A stretch of DNA of 64,000 nucleotides from Geobacter sp. (GCA_003574895.1 PJFB01000013.1:1-64000); one strand, 5' to 3'. Counted from the first letter of the stretch, positions 34,542 through 44,999 are shown. Notes: generated by a model from the sequence alone, not told the origin. Numbers and translations: made by a program.

Positions 34542-35305
34542 AACAAGGCCTTTATAAGTGTTCTGATGCTAAGGGCACAGACAAGGGCACCCACCAGCAG
34601 CGTCAACGCACGGGGGGGCAGCTTGCGGCAACTACGGGCCGCCAGCGGGGCGGCCAGCGCTCCTCCGGCAATCAAGCCGGCGATGATATGCCACTGCGGG
34701 ACCTTGAGCAGAAATATAAGGGTAAGAGATTCAACCACCGCTACAAAGAATTTGGCAAAGTTTATCGACCCGACAACCATGTGAGTCTGATTACCGCGAA
34801 GAATCAGAGTAGCGGTAACCACCGGGCCCCATCCTCCTCCGCCGATCACATCCACCAGGCCACCGGCAAAGCCCAGAGGGCCCAGCCGCGTTTCCCGTTG
34901 TTGCATCCCGGCCCGGCGGAAACCGGTATAAAGTATTCGCATACCCATTACCAGGAGCATCGCGGCAATTATCGGGCGCATGATCTTCACCGGAAGATAC
35001 ACAACGACAAAGGCGCCGATGAATGCCCCCAGCGCACCGAACAGGGCCAGGCGCTTAAAGACGACAGTGTCCACGTTGCCGTACCTGAAATGCGAAAGCC
35101 CCGAGAAAAGGCGGTTGGCAACCTCGGAAGAGTGGACAGTGGCACTTACCATGGCAGGCGGGATACCCATGGCCAACAGCACCGATGAGCATGTCACGCT
35201 GTAAGCCATACCAAGAGAGCTGCCGATTGACTGTGCGGCAAAACCCAGCAACAAGCTGTATAAAAATAACGAATCCGAGAATATAAGCACTGGGTAAATT
35301 GCCAT
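34538..35305 (-). CDS. TSUP-family membrane permease (probable sulfate/sulfite transporter)
   Basis: A 255-residue protein with about eight membrane helices of the TauE/SafE (TSUP) family. It has the repeated family glycine motifs, such as [18 protein letters not shown] in the second half and [17 protein letters not shown] in the first. Members move sulfite, sulfoacetate, sulfate or other sulfur compounds. The overlap with cysD points to sulfate import for PAPS synthesis. Direction and substrate are inferred from context. Confidence 0.8.
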   Translation of the reverse strand: MAIYPVLIFSDSLFLYSLLLGFAAQSIGSSLGMAYSVTCSSVLLAMGIPPAMVSATVHSSEVANRLFSGLSHFRYGNVDTVVFKRLALFGALGAFIGAFVVVYLPVKIMRPIIAAMLLVMGMRILYTGFRRAGMQQRETRLGPLGFAGGLVDVIGGGGWGPVVTATLILRGNQTHMVVGSINFAKFFVAVVESLTLIFLLKVPQWHIIAGLIAGGALAAPLAARSCRKLPPRALTLLVGALVCALSIRTLIKALL

Positions 35306-35328
35306 TCCTCAAATGAATTTGCAGAGTA

Positions 35329-36084
35329 TCAGAATCCGGTGATCCCACCGGGTTTTACCCGTAAGAGCTTGAATCGTTTAAACCCCATTGCGGCAAGCTT
35401 TTCAAGATCAAAATCCACCATGCCCAACTCCTCGCGCGGCATGGTGGCCTTGGAGCACATAAACTTGGCACCTTCAAACTTGTTCATACCCGAGATAGCC
35501 TGATAACAGATTTTAGCGGGGCAGTTAAATGCGCACCCCGCATTGGCGAAAAGTGTTATTCGTCGTTTTTGGGCAATCTTATCCAGAAAGTCGTAATGCA
35601 GATTCAGTCGCATGGGCAGAATCACTGTATCGTAAAGGTCAAGTGCCGCATTTATTTTTTCATGGGTATCGATATTTTTTATCACACTTGCTTCGAGATG
35701 GTAATCGGGATAATCGCGCCTTATCCAGCGAGCAAGATCATCGTCAGTGGTAATTATCGAGTTGCCCGCGCGATGATATTTATCAAGTAACCAATTATAC
35801 TCCTTATATTCATCCGCACTGACAAAAAGGTTTGTCAAGGGGATACGCAGGCCTATGGAGTGCTCGTACATGGCAAGGACATCAGAGTCACTTAACTGCC
35901 TCCGCACAAATGGCCGGCCGCCGTATAAAGTGCAGCGTTCAACAAACCCGAAAATGCTGTCAACCCGGCTCAAGGGAATAATACCGAAATTCCCCTTGAG
36001 AAATGCCATAACCGGAATATCATCGGTCTTGCCACGTGCGGAAATGGTGTAGCTTATCTCATGCACGGCTCTGCTGTCATTCAT
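35329..36084 (-). CDS. U32-like TIM-barrel protein with cysteine cluster
   Basis: A 251-residue cytoplasmic protein. The ATG at 36084 has GAGG upstream. The general pattern (LYGGRPFVRR, VSADEYKEY, ITTDDDLARWIRR, VILPMRLNLHYDFL, then FANAGCAFNCPAKICY and a later MCS) resembles U32 peptidase/UbiU-UbiV-type proteins, whose four cysteines hold an Fe-S cluster. Assignment is tentative. It starts the transcriptional group with the permease and cysD-cysNC (24-base gap), so it may belong to sulfation or to modification of the neighbouring exoprotein. No substrate can be named. Confidence 0.55.
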   Translation of the reverse strand: MNDSRAVHEISYTISARGKTDDIPVMAFLKGNFGIIPLSRVDSIFGFVERCTLYGGRPFVRRQLSDSDVLAMYEHSIGLRIPLTNLFVSADEYKEYNWLLDKYHRAGNSIITTDDDLARWIRRDYPDYHLEASVIKNIDTHEKINAALDLYDTVILPMRLNLHYDFLDKIAQKRRITLFANAGCAFNCPAKICYQAISGMNKFEGAKFMCSKATMPREELGMVDFDLEKLAAMGFKRFKLLRVKPGGITGF

Positions 36085-36126
36085 GTTTACTGACCTCTGA
36101 ATTGTAATTTCAATTTGGAAACGAGC

Positions 36127-36226
36127 AATTTTTCGTCCTGGCAAGGAAATCAAGGAATTGCGCGGAGGCGTACATCAGTACGCCGCACAAGCAAGGCCGA
36201 AGATTGACGCCGCCAGGGCGGAAAAG
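36127..36226. repeat. Palindromic intergenic element
   Basis: The outer arms TTTTTCGTCCTGGC and GCCAGGGCGGAAAA flank a central perfect inverted repeat GGCGTAC-ATCA-GTACGCC (36167-36184). It resembles a family of about 100-bp imperfect palindromes often seen between Geobacter genes, a recollection that was not checked. Confidence 0.6.
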
Positions 36227-36250
36227 GGCCGTTTCCGTCCGGAAACTAAA

Positions 36251-36273
36251 TAGGGCGCCCTGGTGGCGCCCTA
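36251..36273 (-). terminator. Hairpin terminator after the TpsA gene
   Basis: The stem TAGGGCGCC / GGCGCCCTA lies about 25 bases after the TpsA stop, with a short T-rich segment following on the minus strand. It is probably a partial terminator between tpsA and the PAPS genes. Confidence 0.7.
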
Positions 36274-36297
36274 TCCAATTACTCCCTGCTTACGCAA

Positions 36298-39200
36298 TCA
36301 GGGCTTTCTTATCACTACGGCCTTGATCCCGGACAAACCTTGCTCGCCACTATCTTTCAAGGCCTCCAGTCCGGCAAGAAGAGCCTGCTGCATATCGATT
36401 CCGGCATCTCCGTTTTGTGGCAGGTTAACAAACAATGTCCCGCCCGCGGACAGAGTGACCGTGAAAATTGCCACTTTGCCATCAGGCATTGAAAGCGTAA
36501 ATGATGCGCTTGAAGAAACAGCGGAACTATCCGACAAGGACGGCGGGGAGGAAGCATCGGCAGGGCCGTGAGGGGTCACGGATATACTGTTTGTGCCGCC
36601 TTTGACAGTATAGGTAGCCTGCAGGGCTGGCTCCGCTTCACCAAGCTGGCTATAAACCGGGAGGTTTTGTACCATCACGGTCGTGCTCCCTTGCCCGGCG
36701 CCTGAATCCGGGCCAGTGGTTATGGTCATGGTAGTTCCATGGGTCGAGAATGCCACGGCAGTTGTCGTGGTACCATCCGAGAGAGTCATTGGCGCGCCCT
36801 GCCCCCCGGTTGCACCAGCTCCGCCCGCGCCGCCAATACCGGTGCCGGCACCTGTGCCAGTTGTGTCTGAAATAAAGACCTGACTTTGCACGTTACCAAA
36901 GGTATTCCCGCCACCAGTAGTCACCGGATCCCTATTGTCATGGGGAGGGTAGGCATGGGATGCTTCTACCATATCCTGAACTGCATTGCCGGCAATAATA
37001 TTGGCTGTGAGGCCAAGGGGCTGGACAAGATTGTAGTTGCCGGCGTCTGTTCCGGTCAGCGTCAGGTGTGAAGTAACCGGGATATTTATGGCAACTTCGC
37101 TGCTTTCGTATTCCCCTCCGCCAGCCAGGGCAACATCATCGCTTCCCAGTATGCCCTGCAGGGAGGCGGTTATTATTGCCGCGGTAGTTGAGTCATACAC
37201 CTTGTCATGGGCCACGGCATTGGTTGTCGTCATGGTTGCCGGCGTGATGTCAGCAGCAAGTCCGGTTGGCTGAACCAGGTCGTAGTTGCCGGCATCAGCA
37301 CCAGCGAGGCTGGCCGTAACTACTTTGTCGTTACCCACATTCTTGTCGGCAAAACTGCCGGACAGGCTCAGATCATCGCTTCCCAGCATACCCTGCAACG
37401 TGGCGCCGGTTATGGTGGCGGCGGTGGTTGCATCATACACCTTGTCCTGCGCTTGCACGGCAACTCCGGTTGCGGTCACGGGCGCTTTGGTTATTTCACC
37501 CACATTGCCGCCCAAGGTATTTGCTGCAAGCTGATAGCCGTAAACTTCCTTACCGTTAGAGTCTGTGATTGCAGACAAGGCAACATCGCTTACGGTTACG
37601 GTCTTGCCGCTGCCAACGTTTTTGTTGTCAAATTCGGCCGCACCAATGGTAAAGACAATGTCATCATTATTCACGGCACCGCTGACACTGAAATTTTCAT
37701 CTGCAAGAGCCGCTGTTTTTGTGGTGTCATACTGCTTGGATATGGTACCGGCAAAACCTATCGTTACGGTCGGGGCGAGCGTGTAAAGGAAGCCATTGCC
37801 GGTTTCCGGAGTTGGTGACTCATCGTATGTCTTGTTATATTCGATAAAATCATAATCCATTCCGCCGCGTCCGTCCTTGGCCGGGTCTTGAGAATAAACC
37901 AGCCAGCGGCCAGCGGAGGAGGCCAGAGCATCAACGCCGGCCTGGTTTATGAAATTGCCGCCCGTTGCCAGGGTGACGCCATCAGTGCCGGAAACGGCCT
38001 GACTGAGGGTGATATCTGCAGTATCCCCTACTGTCTGGACCTTTGCCGTGCCGGTTGCAGTTATGCCATTCAGTCCATCAACGGAACCGATGGTCAAAGC
38101 CCCCTGGTTCACCACTTCCACATGATTGCCGGCAAAAGCGAATGTGCCGATCGTGTTGCCGGAGCCGTTCAGGTAAGCGCTCCCATCAATGCCGATGCCA
38201 AGCTCCGGCGCCTGTATGGCGGCATCGTTGCCCTGGAAGATGTCTCCGGTGCCGGATATGGACAGGGGTGCGGTACTGACCATCGAACTGCTCCCCATGT
38301 TTATGGCCTTCCCGACATGAGAAGGGTCCCCATTGCCGCCGGAGCCGCTGTAAGCATATACGGATACCGCATTCCGGCTGACTATGGCAATGGTGCCTGA
38401 AGGCATGTCAATGCCATTTCCGCCGGATCCGGCTTCCTGGCCACCGGCATTGGGAGCATCCGGGTTGCCCCCCGAGGCATCTCCGCCCGACCCGCCAAAT
38501 GCGTAAACCTGCGCATGACCATTAGTGGCAACATGTAAATCCACGCCATTATCCAACAAAATGCCACTGCCGCCGTTACCGCCTGCCGCATTGCCACCGT
38601 TGAGGACGCCGTCACCGCCGGCAGCATCGCCACCACTGCCGCCCCGGAATGCCAAACCGATGTCGCCGGCATTGGCGCTTATTACAACATCGAGATTCGC
38701 TTCGCTTTTAATTGTGCTCCCACCGGCGCCGCCAAAGGCATTGCCGCCTTTGTCGTTCGCCCCAAAAGCCGTTATGCCTGTTACGGTAACAGGGATATCA
38801 ATGCCATTGGTAAAGGTCAGGGTATCGGAGGGATCAACGCCAATTCCCGTAACCCTGTTCGAAAGCATTATGGAATTGGAATAGTTGCCGACATAGCTGA
38901 CGTAAGTGCCTTCCGGAATGGTGCCGGCAGCATCGCTAGTGACAGTCATCCCCTCCGTCAACAAAGCCAATTGCACGTCTGTCAATGTAATGGAATTGGC
39001 GCCGACAGCATTGCCGCCCCGGGCTCCGCCGCCGCTCCCTCCTAAAAGATTGACGTTTATGCCGCCCGTGGACGAGGCATTCAGGTAGACAGTACCCGGT
39101 GCCACGACCTGTGGTGGGTTGACCGCAACAGTACCGGTATTTTTGATATACAAGCTGCTGCCACCCGCGCCGCCGGTCGCATTCCCCGCAGCCACACCGG

Positions 39201-42200
39201 TTACAAGGCCGGTTACATTGCCGCCCATTGCATTGCCGCCATTCCCGCCACGGAAATTGAGCTCGGCATTGCCAACTGAAGTCGCGTTCAGGGAACCTGC
39301 CACCGCAATCCCATTGCCACCTGCGCCCCCAAGGGCATCGCCGGCGTGTGAGCCTCCGGTGCCACCGATCCTCGAAGGGCTGTAATACGAGGAAACGCTT
39401 AACATCTTGACAGATCTGCCAGCATAGCCGGCAAATCCGCCGTTACCGCCCAGCGCTGTTAAAACCAGGTCGCGACCGGCCGCAATATCCATAGTCGTAT
39501 CGACCGCGATGTTTATGCCGTCGCTGCCAAGACTGCCTGTCGAATCCTGCCCGATCCCGTGTGCTGAGGAACCGCCGGAAGTTCCCGAGTATCTGCTGAC
39601 GCTTTTGAACAGTTTGGGGCCATAACCTGCCGTACCGCCGCCAGATGCACCTATAACCACGTCGCGGCCCGCTTCAATGTCGATGCTCCCGGAGGATAGT
39701 GTTATGCCGTTGCCGGCAACGCCTGCCGTTGCCGTGCCACCAGCGACAATATGCCCATAGCCGCCGGCTGCGTTGCCGCTGCCACCGCCACGAATACCGG
39801 CCTGAGTGCTCGTGTATGTCGAGTTGTATGCGGGGTCGGAGTTGATGTAGTTGCGTGTAAGGGTGTCAACCAACAAGACATCCTCGCCGGCCGTCACCGT
39901 TAAATTGCCCGAAACAGAAAGGGAGGCTCCGCCATTGCCACCGGTGGCATTACCGCCCAAATTGCCGCTCGGTGAATTTCCGCCATAAGCAGAGCCGCCA
40001 TATCCGCCCAATACGCTCAGCATGGCATTATTGCCGGCAGCCAATACCAGGCTGCTGCTTGCAACTTCGATCCCTTTGCCGCCACTGCCGGCTACGGCAT
40101 TGCCGCCATCGCCTGCTCCATATGCATTGCCGCCTCTTGCCCTGCCGCCACCGCCGCCGCGAATGCCGGTTCTCGTGCGGGTTTCAGTTGTCACGACACT
40201 GCCATATGTGTAGGTGCCGACTTCGCGATTGGCCAGCACGACATCTCCACCGGACACCACTGACATGGCACCGGCCAGCTTGATGCCGGCTCCGCCGTCG
40301 CCGGCCGTTGCGTTGCCGCCATTGCCCTGCAGTGAATCCCCGCCGGTAGCATATCCGCCATATCCGCCAGACACACTGAGCAATACGTCATTGCCCGCAT
40401 CCAGTGCCAGGCTGCCGCTGCTTGCGACTACGATTCCGCTCCCGCTGCCGCCGGCAACAGCGCTGCCGCCATTGCCGGTGCCATAGGCATCGCCGCCGCT
40501 TGCACGACCGCCGCGACCGCCGACAATGCCGGCATAAGTCCCTGTGTAGCTGCCATAACTATAGATTTTAGCCAGCGCAATGTCGCCACCTGCCTTCACA
40601 TCCATGATGCCTGCTAAGTCAAGCCCGTCACCGCCGCCGCCACCCAAAGCATCGCCCCCATTGCCATTGCCAAAGGCTGTGCCGCCATTGGCGTAGGAGC
40701 TCTGGGAACCGCTCGCAGTTATGGTGACATTACCGCTTGCGCTCACGGTCAGGTTGGTTACGGCAATGCCGGAACCGGAATTGCCACTTGTGGCATTGCC
40801 GCCATTGCCGTCAGCAATGGCATCACCACCATTGGCTGAACCGGAACTACCGCCATTGGAGAAGATGGCCACATCTCCGCCGGCAGTATTGATGTTCAGG
40901 TTATGTAACTCCATGCCAAAACCGGCGTCGCCGCCAAAGGCATTGCCTCCGTCGCCGTACAGGCCATTGGTGCCCACTGCGTATCCTGCGTGACTGCCGC
41001 CACTCCTGATTTCCACATTACCGGCTGCCTCAACCTTGATCGAGCCATTGGGCGCCAGGATGCCGGAACCGGAATCGCCACTTCGGGCAGTGCCCGCAAA
41101 CTTGGTCGGGAAGCTGGTTACCAAATCTCCGGCGCTGAAGGTCCCAGGGGTTGCCGCAGCAGTCAGGTGGAAAACGATATTATTGTAGCCGGTTGAAACA
41201 ACATCCTTGATCAGGGTGCCGTCAGGAATGCCGGGGCCGGTCACCAACATGCCGGGACACAAAGGGTATTGGGCGTAGTATTCTACCGTGACCTGGGTAG
41301 GGTCGGTGGCGTCAATGGTCACATTAATCGGTACATCCACATACTGGGAGCCATTCCAGGTATTATAGGTAGGGCTCCAGGTGTTGCTTTGGACAACCTG
41401 GGCGTTATTGGCAGCGCCGCCAGAACCGCCGATCGCGGTAACAGCAACATTGCCTCCGGTCAGCTTCATCTCGGTGTCGCCAATGGCCATACCAGCGCCG
41501 CCCGCCCCACCCGCTGTATCGCCGCCGGTTCCGTTAAGCGCCGAACCGGCGCGGGCGTCGCCGCCATACGCACCGTATGCCTGCAGCGAAACATCTTTGG
41601 CATCACTGTTCAGGTCAAACGTAGCATTACTGCCGATCTGGATGCCATGGCCACCTGCGCCTCCGGTCGCCGAGCCGCCGTCAGCCTGTTCCGAGAAGCC
41701 GCCGATCGCACTGCCGCCTGCATTGCCGCCAACCGACACATAATTGCTGAATGTTCCGAACACAACCGTACGATTTGCCGACAGGGTTATGCCGCCGTTA
41801 TCGGCATCAGCCGTGAAAGTGCTGCCCGCCCCCACCACCAAACCGGTGCCGCCTTTGCCGCCAATTGCACTGCCGCCGTTGCCGGTTGCGCCAGACCCGT
41901 TGCCGCCATCGGCATTACCGCCAGTGCCGCCATTGGCATAAACCTGAACAGCTGACTGGGTATAGTGATGGGTCTCAGGCAGCGTATCAATATATTGACC
42001 ATAATTATTATAGATACGTTTCAAGCCATCCCATGCCTTATCATAGTCCTGACCGTGGGAGGTGATATCCAGTACACCGTCCACCAGGATGCCGCTGCCG
42101 CCATCCCCGCCGGTCGCGCCCAATGCGCTGGCGCCATCGGCAGTTGCAGCACTGCCGCCACTCCCACCGATGCCCCTGATGACAACACGCGAGTTACCGG

Positions 42201-44067
42201 CAACAGTTTCTGTGCTGCCAGGGGCACGGTAACCATCGACGTCATAATCCACCGGTCTCGTTTCCGTCACTGTTGGATCACCACCAACTATGGTTAGCGA
42301 TCCGCCGGTTGCTATCTCGATGCCGGCACCGCCATGACCGCCCGTTGTACCGCCGTCAACTCCTCTGCCGCCCTGGCCGATGATTTCGACATTGCCGCCC
42401 TTGATGCTGTTTGTACCGGTGACCTTGACGCCAACACCGCCGGTTCCGCCATTCACATCACTGTCAGCCCCCAGACCACTCATGAATACGGCGCCGGCGC
42501 CAACGGTGCTTCCCGGCGTGACGGTGGTGTCAATTGTGGCGCCATTCAGCAGGACTCCGTCCGGTTTGCCGGCAGTGCCCTGTGCCGAAGCGCCGGGCAC
42601 CGCAAGGCCATTCCATGTATCCGTTGCGGCCGGCCCGCCACCTATGAACAGATGGCCGCCCTTGGTAGCTATGGCGGTATTGTTGATCTCGACCACTCCG
42701 CTGCCGGTATTCTGGCTGTTCGACCAGATCACGACATTCAACTGGTCGCCCGTTGAAGTGATGTCAGCGGTGTCCGCCACTGCATCGGGATTTACGATGA
42801 CATTTCTGTCCGCCCTGAGAGTCAGGGTGGTTGCACTGCCGGTTGTGGCGGTTTTGGTGATGTTATCCTTGACAAAGATGTCCCCGCCACCGTCAGTGGC
42901 TCCGGCACTACTCTGAATGATCAGATCCGTAGTATTCAAAGCCGCGCCTACCGCAGCGCCGGTCATATCTCCGTCAGCGGCAATGGTGAAATCCTTCGGG
43001 TCGATCAACCAAGTGCCGGTTTTCCCCTGGGAAGAAGCGGTGGTAACCTTTGCGCTGTCAGCGACCTTGACACTGGCCGCCGAAGTCTCTATAAAGCCGC
43101 CGTCACCGCCGTTGGGCGCCGAAGCATCCAGCGTTCCGGATATGGTGGTCCGACCGTGCTCCATATCGCCAAGCAGGAAAATCCTGCCGGATCTGTTGTC
43201 TATGGTCTGCGCTTCTATGACGCCTTCGTTGTTGACCACCGTTGAGATGATGTCGTTGGCGGTCCTGGCGGTCATAACAACGGTACCACCGTCTGCCTTG
43301 ATCAGACCCTTGTTGTCGGCCAGCGCATCGATGGTGCCTTTGTCAACGGCCACATTGATGAGCCCGTCGCCGACAAAGTCCAGTGTGACCTGGTCTCCAG
43401 CAGCCATTACTACCGTACCTTTGGCCGCTTCCATGGTGCCCTCGTTAACAACCCGCGGGGCGATCAGTGCAACCACACCTTTGTCGGCAGCGTGGATGCT
43501 GCCCTGGTTGAGTATGCCGGCGCCAAGAGCGGTGTCAGTGCCGGTAAAGAAAAATCTGTTCGCCAAAAAGTCGCTGTCGGACAGGTTCATGGCCGAGGCA
43601 ACCAGGCCGCCAACATTGACCGTGGCGGTTTTGCCGAAGATGATGCCGCTGGAATTGAGCAGGAAGACCTGCCCGTTTGCGGTAAGGTGACCTAAAATCT
43701 GGGAGGGATTCTGATCGGAAATGCGGTTCAGAGCCGTACTGGAGGCGCCAGGTTGTATGAACTGCACTGAGGCGTCTTTGCCGATATTGAACGTGCCCCA
43801 GTTGGCGATGATCTGCGAGGAGTTCTGGTTCACCGTCATGTTGGCGCCGCTTTGGCTGATCGAAGCGCTGCCGAAGGTTATCTGGCCTCCGGTGGGCAAG
43901 GCGGACGGGTCAAGGGCCCAGCCAGGCAATGCACCGGCCATGACCGCCGCCATCAAGGCAGCAGAGCCGATTATAAAGGACGGCATGCCGCTGCTCTTCA
44001 CTTTCTCGGACACAACCAGCCATGCCTTCTTCGCTTCGCTCCAGATCAGTCTGTAAATCTTGTTCAT
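36298..44067 (-). CDS. Two-partner secretion exoprotein (TpsA, filamentous haemagglutinin-like)
   Basis: A 2589-residue secreted protein. It opens with an extended signal peptide of the type V family (MNKIYRLIWSEAKKAWLVVS..., cleavage near GWA-LD at about residue 52). The TPS recognition domain follows (NQNSSQIIANWGTFNIG, NRISDQNPSQILGHL, NSSGIIFGK), to about residue 300. The middle, about 1700 residues, is a Gly/Ala/Asn-rich beta-helical array with GGNAxGGxGGxG repeats. Three YDG/MBG-type domains near the C-terminus begin at SKQYDTT, QDKVYDATT and HDKVYDSTT. It is made with its pore protein and a sulfotransferase. Two acidic Tyr clusters (VDYDVDGYRAP, and MDYDFIEYNKTYDES) resemble tyrosine-sulfation sites. 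It is probably a large adhesin. Confidence 0.9.
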   Translation of the reverse strand: MNKIYRLIWSEAKKAWLVVSEKVKSSGMPSFIIGSAALMAAVMAGALPGWALDPSALPTGGQITFGSASISQSGANMTVNQNSSQIIANWGTFNIGKDASVQFIQPGASSTALNRISDQNPSQILGHLTANGQVFLLNSSGIIFGKTATVNVGGLVASAMNLSDSDFLANRFFFTGTDTALGAGILNQGSIHAADKGVVALIAPRVVNEGTMEAAKGTVVMAAGDQVTLDFVGDGLINVAVDKGTIDALADNKGLIKADGGTVVMTARTANDIISTVVNNEGVIEAQTIDNRSGRIFLLGDMEHGRTTISGTLDASAPNGGDGGFIETSAASVKVADSAKVTTASSQGKTGTWLIDPKDFTIAADGDMTGAAVGAALNTTDLIIQSSAGATDGGGDIFVKDNITKTATTGSATTLTLRADRNVIVNPDAVADTADITSTGDQLNVVIWSNSQNTGSGVVEINNTAIATKGGHLFIGGGPAATDTWNGLAVPGASAQGTAGKPDGVLLNGATIDTTVTPGSTVGAGAVFMSGLGADSDVNGGTGGVGVKVTGTNSIKGGNVEIIGQGGRGVDGGTTGGHGGAGIEIATGGSLTIVGGDPTVTETRPVDYDVDGYRAPGSTETVAGNSRVVIRGIGGSGGSAATADGASALGATGGDGGSGILVDGVLDITSHGQDYDKAWDGLKRIYNNYGQYIDTLPETHHYTQSAVQVYANGGTGGNADGGNGSGATGNGGSAIGGKGGTGLVVGAGSTFTADADNGGITLSANRTVVFGTFSNYVSVGGNAGGSAIGGFSEQADGGSATGGAGGHGIQIGSNATFDLNSDAKDVSLQAYGAYGGDARAGSALNGTGGDTAGGAGGAGMAIGDTEMKLTGGNVAVTAIGGSGGAANNAQVVQSNTWSPTYNTWNGSQYVDVPINVTIDATDPTQVTVEYYAQYPLCPGMLVTGPGIPDGTLIKDVVSTGYNNIVFHLTAAATPGTFSAGDLVTSFPTKFAGTARSGDSGSGILAPNGSIKVEAAGNVEIRSGGSHAGYAVGTNGLYGDGGNAFGGDAGFGMELHNLNINTAGGDVAIFSNGGSSGSANGGDAIADGNGGNATSGNSGSGIAVTNLTVSASGNVTITASGSQSSYANGGTAFGNGNGGDALGGGGGDGLDLAGIMDVKAGGDIALAKIYSYGSYTGTYAGIVGGRGGRASGGDAYGTGNGGSAVAGGSGSGIVVASSGSLALDAGNDVLLSVSGGYGGYATGGDSLQGNGGNATAGDGGAGIKLAGAMSVVSGGDVVLANREVGTYTYGSVVTTETRTRTGIRGGGGGRARGGNAYGAGDGGNAVAGSGGKGIEVASSSLVLAAGNNAMLSVLGGYGGSAYGGNSPSGNLGGNATGGNGGASLSVSGNLTVTAGEDVLLVDTLTRNYINSDPAYNSTYTSTQAGIRGGGSGNAAGGYGHIVAGGTATAGVAGNGITLSSGSIDIEAGRDVVIGASGGGTAGYGPKLFKSVSRYSGTSGGSSAHGIGQDSTGSLGSDGINIAVDTTMDIAAGRDLVLTALGGNGGFAGYAGRSVKMLSVSSYYSPSRIGGTGGSHAGDALGGAGGNGIAVAGSLNATSVGNAELNFRGGNGGNAMGGNVTGLVTGVAAGNATGGAGGSSLYIKNTGTVAVNPPQVVAPGTVYLNASSTGGINVNLLGGSGGGARGGNAVGANSITLTDVQLALLTEGMTVTSDAAGTIPEGTYVSYVGNYSNSIMLSNRVTGIGVDPSDTLTFTNGIDIPVTVTGITAFGANDKGGNAFGGAGGSTIKSEANLDVVISANAGDIGLAFRGGSGGDAAGGDGVLNGGNAAGGNGGSGILLDNGVDLHVATNGHAQVYAFGGSGGDASGGNPDAPNAGGQEAGSGGNGIDMPSGTIAIVSRNAVSVYAYSGSGGNGDPSHVGKAINMGSSSMVSTAPLSISGTGDIFQGNDAAIQAPELGIGIDGSAYLNGSGNTIGTFAFAGNHVEVVNQGALTIGSVDGLNGITATGTAKVQTVGDTADITLSQAVSGTDGVTLATGGNFINQAGVDALASSAGRWLVYSQDPAKDGRGGMDYDFIEYNKTYDESPTPETGNGFLYTLAPTVTIGFAGTISKQYDTTKTAALADENFSVSGAVNNDDIVFTIGAAEFDNKNVGSGKTVTVSDVALSAITDSNGKEVYGYQLAANTLGGNVGEITKAPVTATGVAVQAQDKVYDATTAATITGATLQGMLGSDDLSLSGSFADKNVGNDKVVTASLAGADAGNYDLVQPTGLAADITPATMTTTNAVAHDKVYDSTTAAIITASLQGILGSDDVALAGGGEYESSEVAINIPVTSHLTLTGTDAGNYNLVQPLGLTANIIAGNAVQDMVEASHAYPPHDNRDPVTTGGGNTFGNVQSQVFISDTTGTGAGTGIGGAGGAGATGGQGAPMTLSDGTTTTAVAFSTHGTTMTITTGPDSGAGQGSTTVMVQNLPVYSQLGEAEPALQATYTVKGGTNSISVTPHGPADASSPPSLSDSSAVSSSASFTLSMPDGKVAIFTVTLSAGGTLFVNLPQNGDAGIDMQQALLAGLEALKDSGEQGLSGIKAVVIRKP

Positions 44068-44109
44068 ACATGCCTCCCAGCAATATAATTACAATAGGAC
44101 GTTACCTGA

Positions 44110-44991
44110 TCACAGCTCCGGTGGTGCAGTCGGCCCCGGCATTGGCGTGGCCCCATCCATCGGAGCATCACCGTCCTGACGTATCATTATGACATTTGCG
44201 CTGCTTGCAGAGGTGTTATGCCAGAATGACAGCCGGGAATACTGGTCAAACAGATCAGGCGGCAGAACCGTCCTGCGGGCCTGGAACGACACCTCCTTGC
44301 GCACCTTGTGCAGCCCCTTGACACCAAGGCCGTCATCGTATTCCGGCGTGTCGAACTCGAGATTGTTGAAGTCATGGGCAAACGGTTCCTCGCCCAGGAA
44401 TTGGTAGACGAGCGGCATAACCTCGGCAGGCCGCTGGCTGAGGATGTCGTAGTCTATTACCAGCAGGGATTTTCCTTCTTCACTGTAGAAGGCCTCCTTG
44501 AGCGATGACCAGCCGAGACCGACCAGACGGTTGCGCTGCCCCAGCGCCTCCACCCTTGTATATACGGTGCTTCGTTCAGCAGGGCTTGAAAAAAGCCTGG
44601 TCTGCTCGAAGGGGTTGGCGCGGTAGAGCCGCTCGATGCTATCCATTACCCAAGCCACGTTGCGTACACAGGCGATCATTTTAGAATCGGGATACAAGTC
44701 CAGAAGAGCGGGGAGCTTGGCACTCCAGTGCCTGTTGGTATCGAATATGACCGGACGGTCAATATCGGAATAGTATGCCTCGAAAAGGGCCTGTACCAAC
44801 TTCCGCCGCTTAGGAATATCCACTTGTGGCGCGAATTCGCTGCCTGCGCTGACCTGGCTGAGGATCGTATCGGCAAAGGCGCCGACCGGGCTGCTTACGC
44901 TGGCATGAAAGCGAGGATTCTGACGCAGAATGGCGGAAAGCATGGTTGACCCGGAACGGGGCAGACCTGATATGAAATGAAATTTTTTCAT
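44110..44991 (-). CDS. PAPS-dependent sulfotransferase
   Basis: A 293-residue cytoplasmic sulfotransferase. The 5'-phosphosulfate-binding loop FISGLPRSGSTMLSAIL is at residues 6-22, and the second PAPS-binding segment (KMIACVRNVAWVMDSIERLY, with the expected Arg and Ser) is at about 103-122. The likely catalytic His/Glu region and LLVIDYDIL follow. The ATG is eight bases after the TpsB stop, with AGGAG spanning that stop. The gene lies between tpsB and tpsA in one operon. The obvious candidate substrate is TpsA before export, at Tyr, or a linked glycan; neither is proven. PAPS would come from the nearby cysD-cysNC. Confidence 0.85.
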   Translation of the reverse strand: MKKFHFISGLPRSGSTMLSAILRQNPRFHASVSSPVGAFADTILSQVSAGSEFAPQVDIPKRRKLVQALFEAYYSDIDRPVIFDTNRHWSAKLPALLDLYPDSKMIACVRNVAWVMDSIERLYRANPFEQTRLFSSPAERSTVYTRVEALGQRNRLVGLGWSSLKEAFYSEEGKSLLVIDYDILSQRPAEVMPLVYQFLGEEPFAHDFNNLEFDTPEYDDGLGVKGLHKVRKEVSFQARRTVLPPDLFDQYSRLSFWHNTSASSANVIMIRQDGDAPMDGATPMPGPTAPPEL

Positions 44992-44999
44992 GATAACTC

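Noticed and set aside
38400-42100. CRISPR-like short repeats (GCCGCC/ATTGCC-rich) in the TpsA region
   Set aside because: Repeats are irregular, in frame with the coding GGNA/GGxG motif, and lack constant repeat-spacer spacing or cas genes.
36263-44088. Many Pro/Ala-rich plus-strand frames opposite the TpsA gene
   Set aside because: They are shadows of the Gly/Asn/Ala repeats in the TpsA gene and have no starts with ribosome sites or family features.
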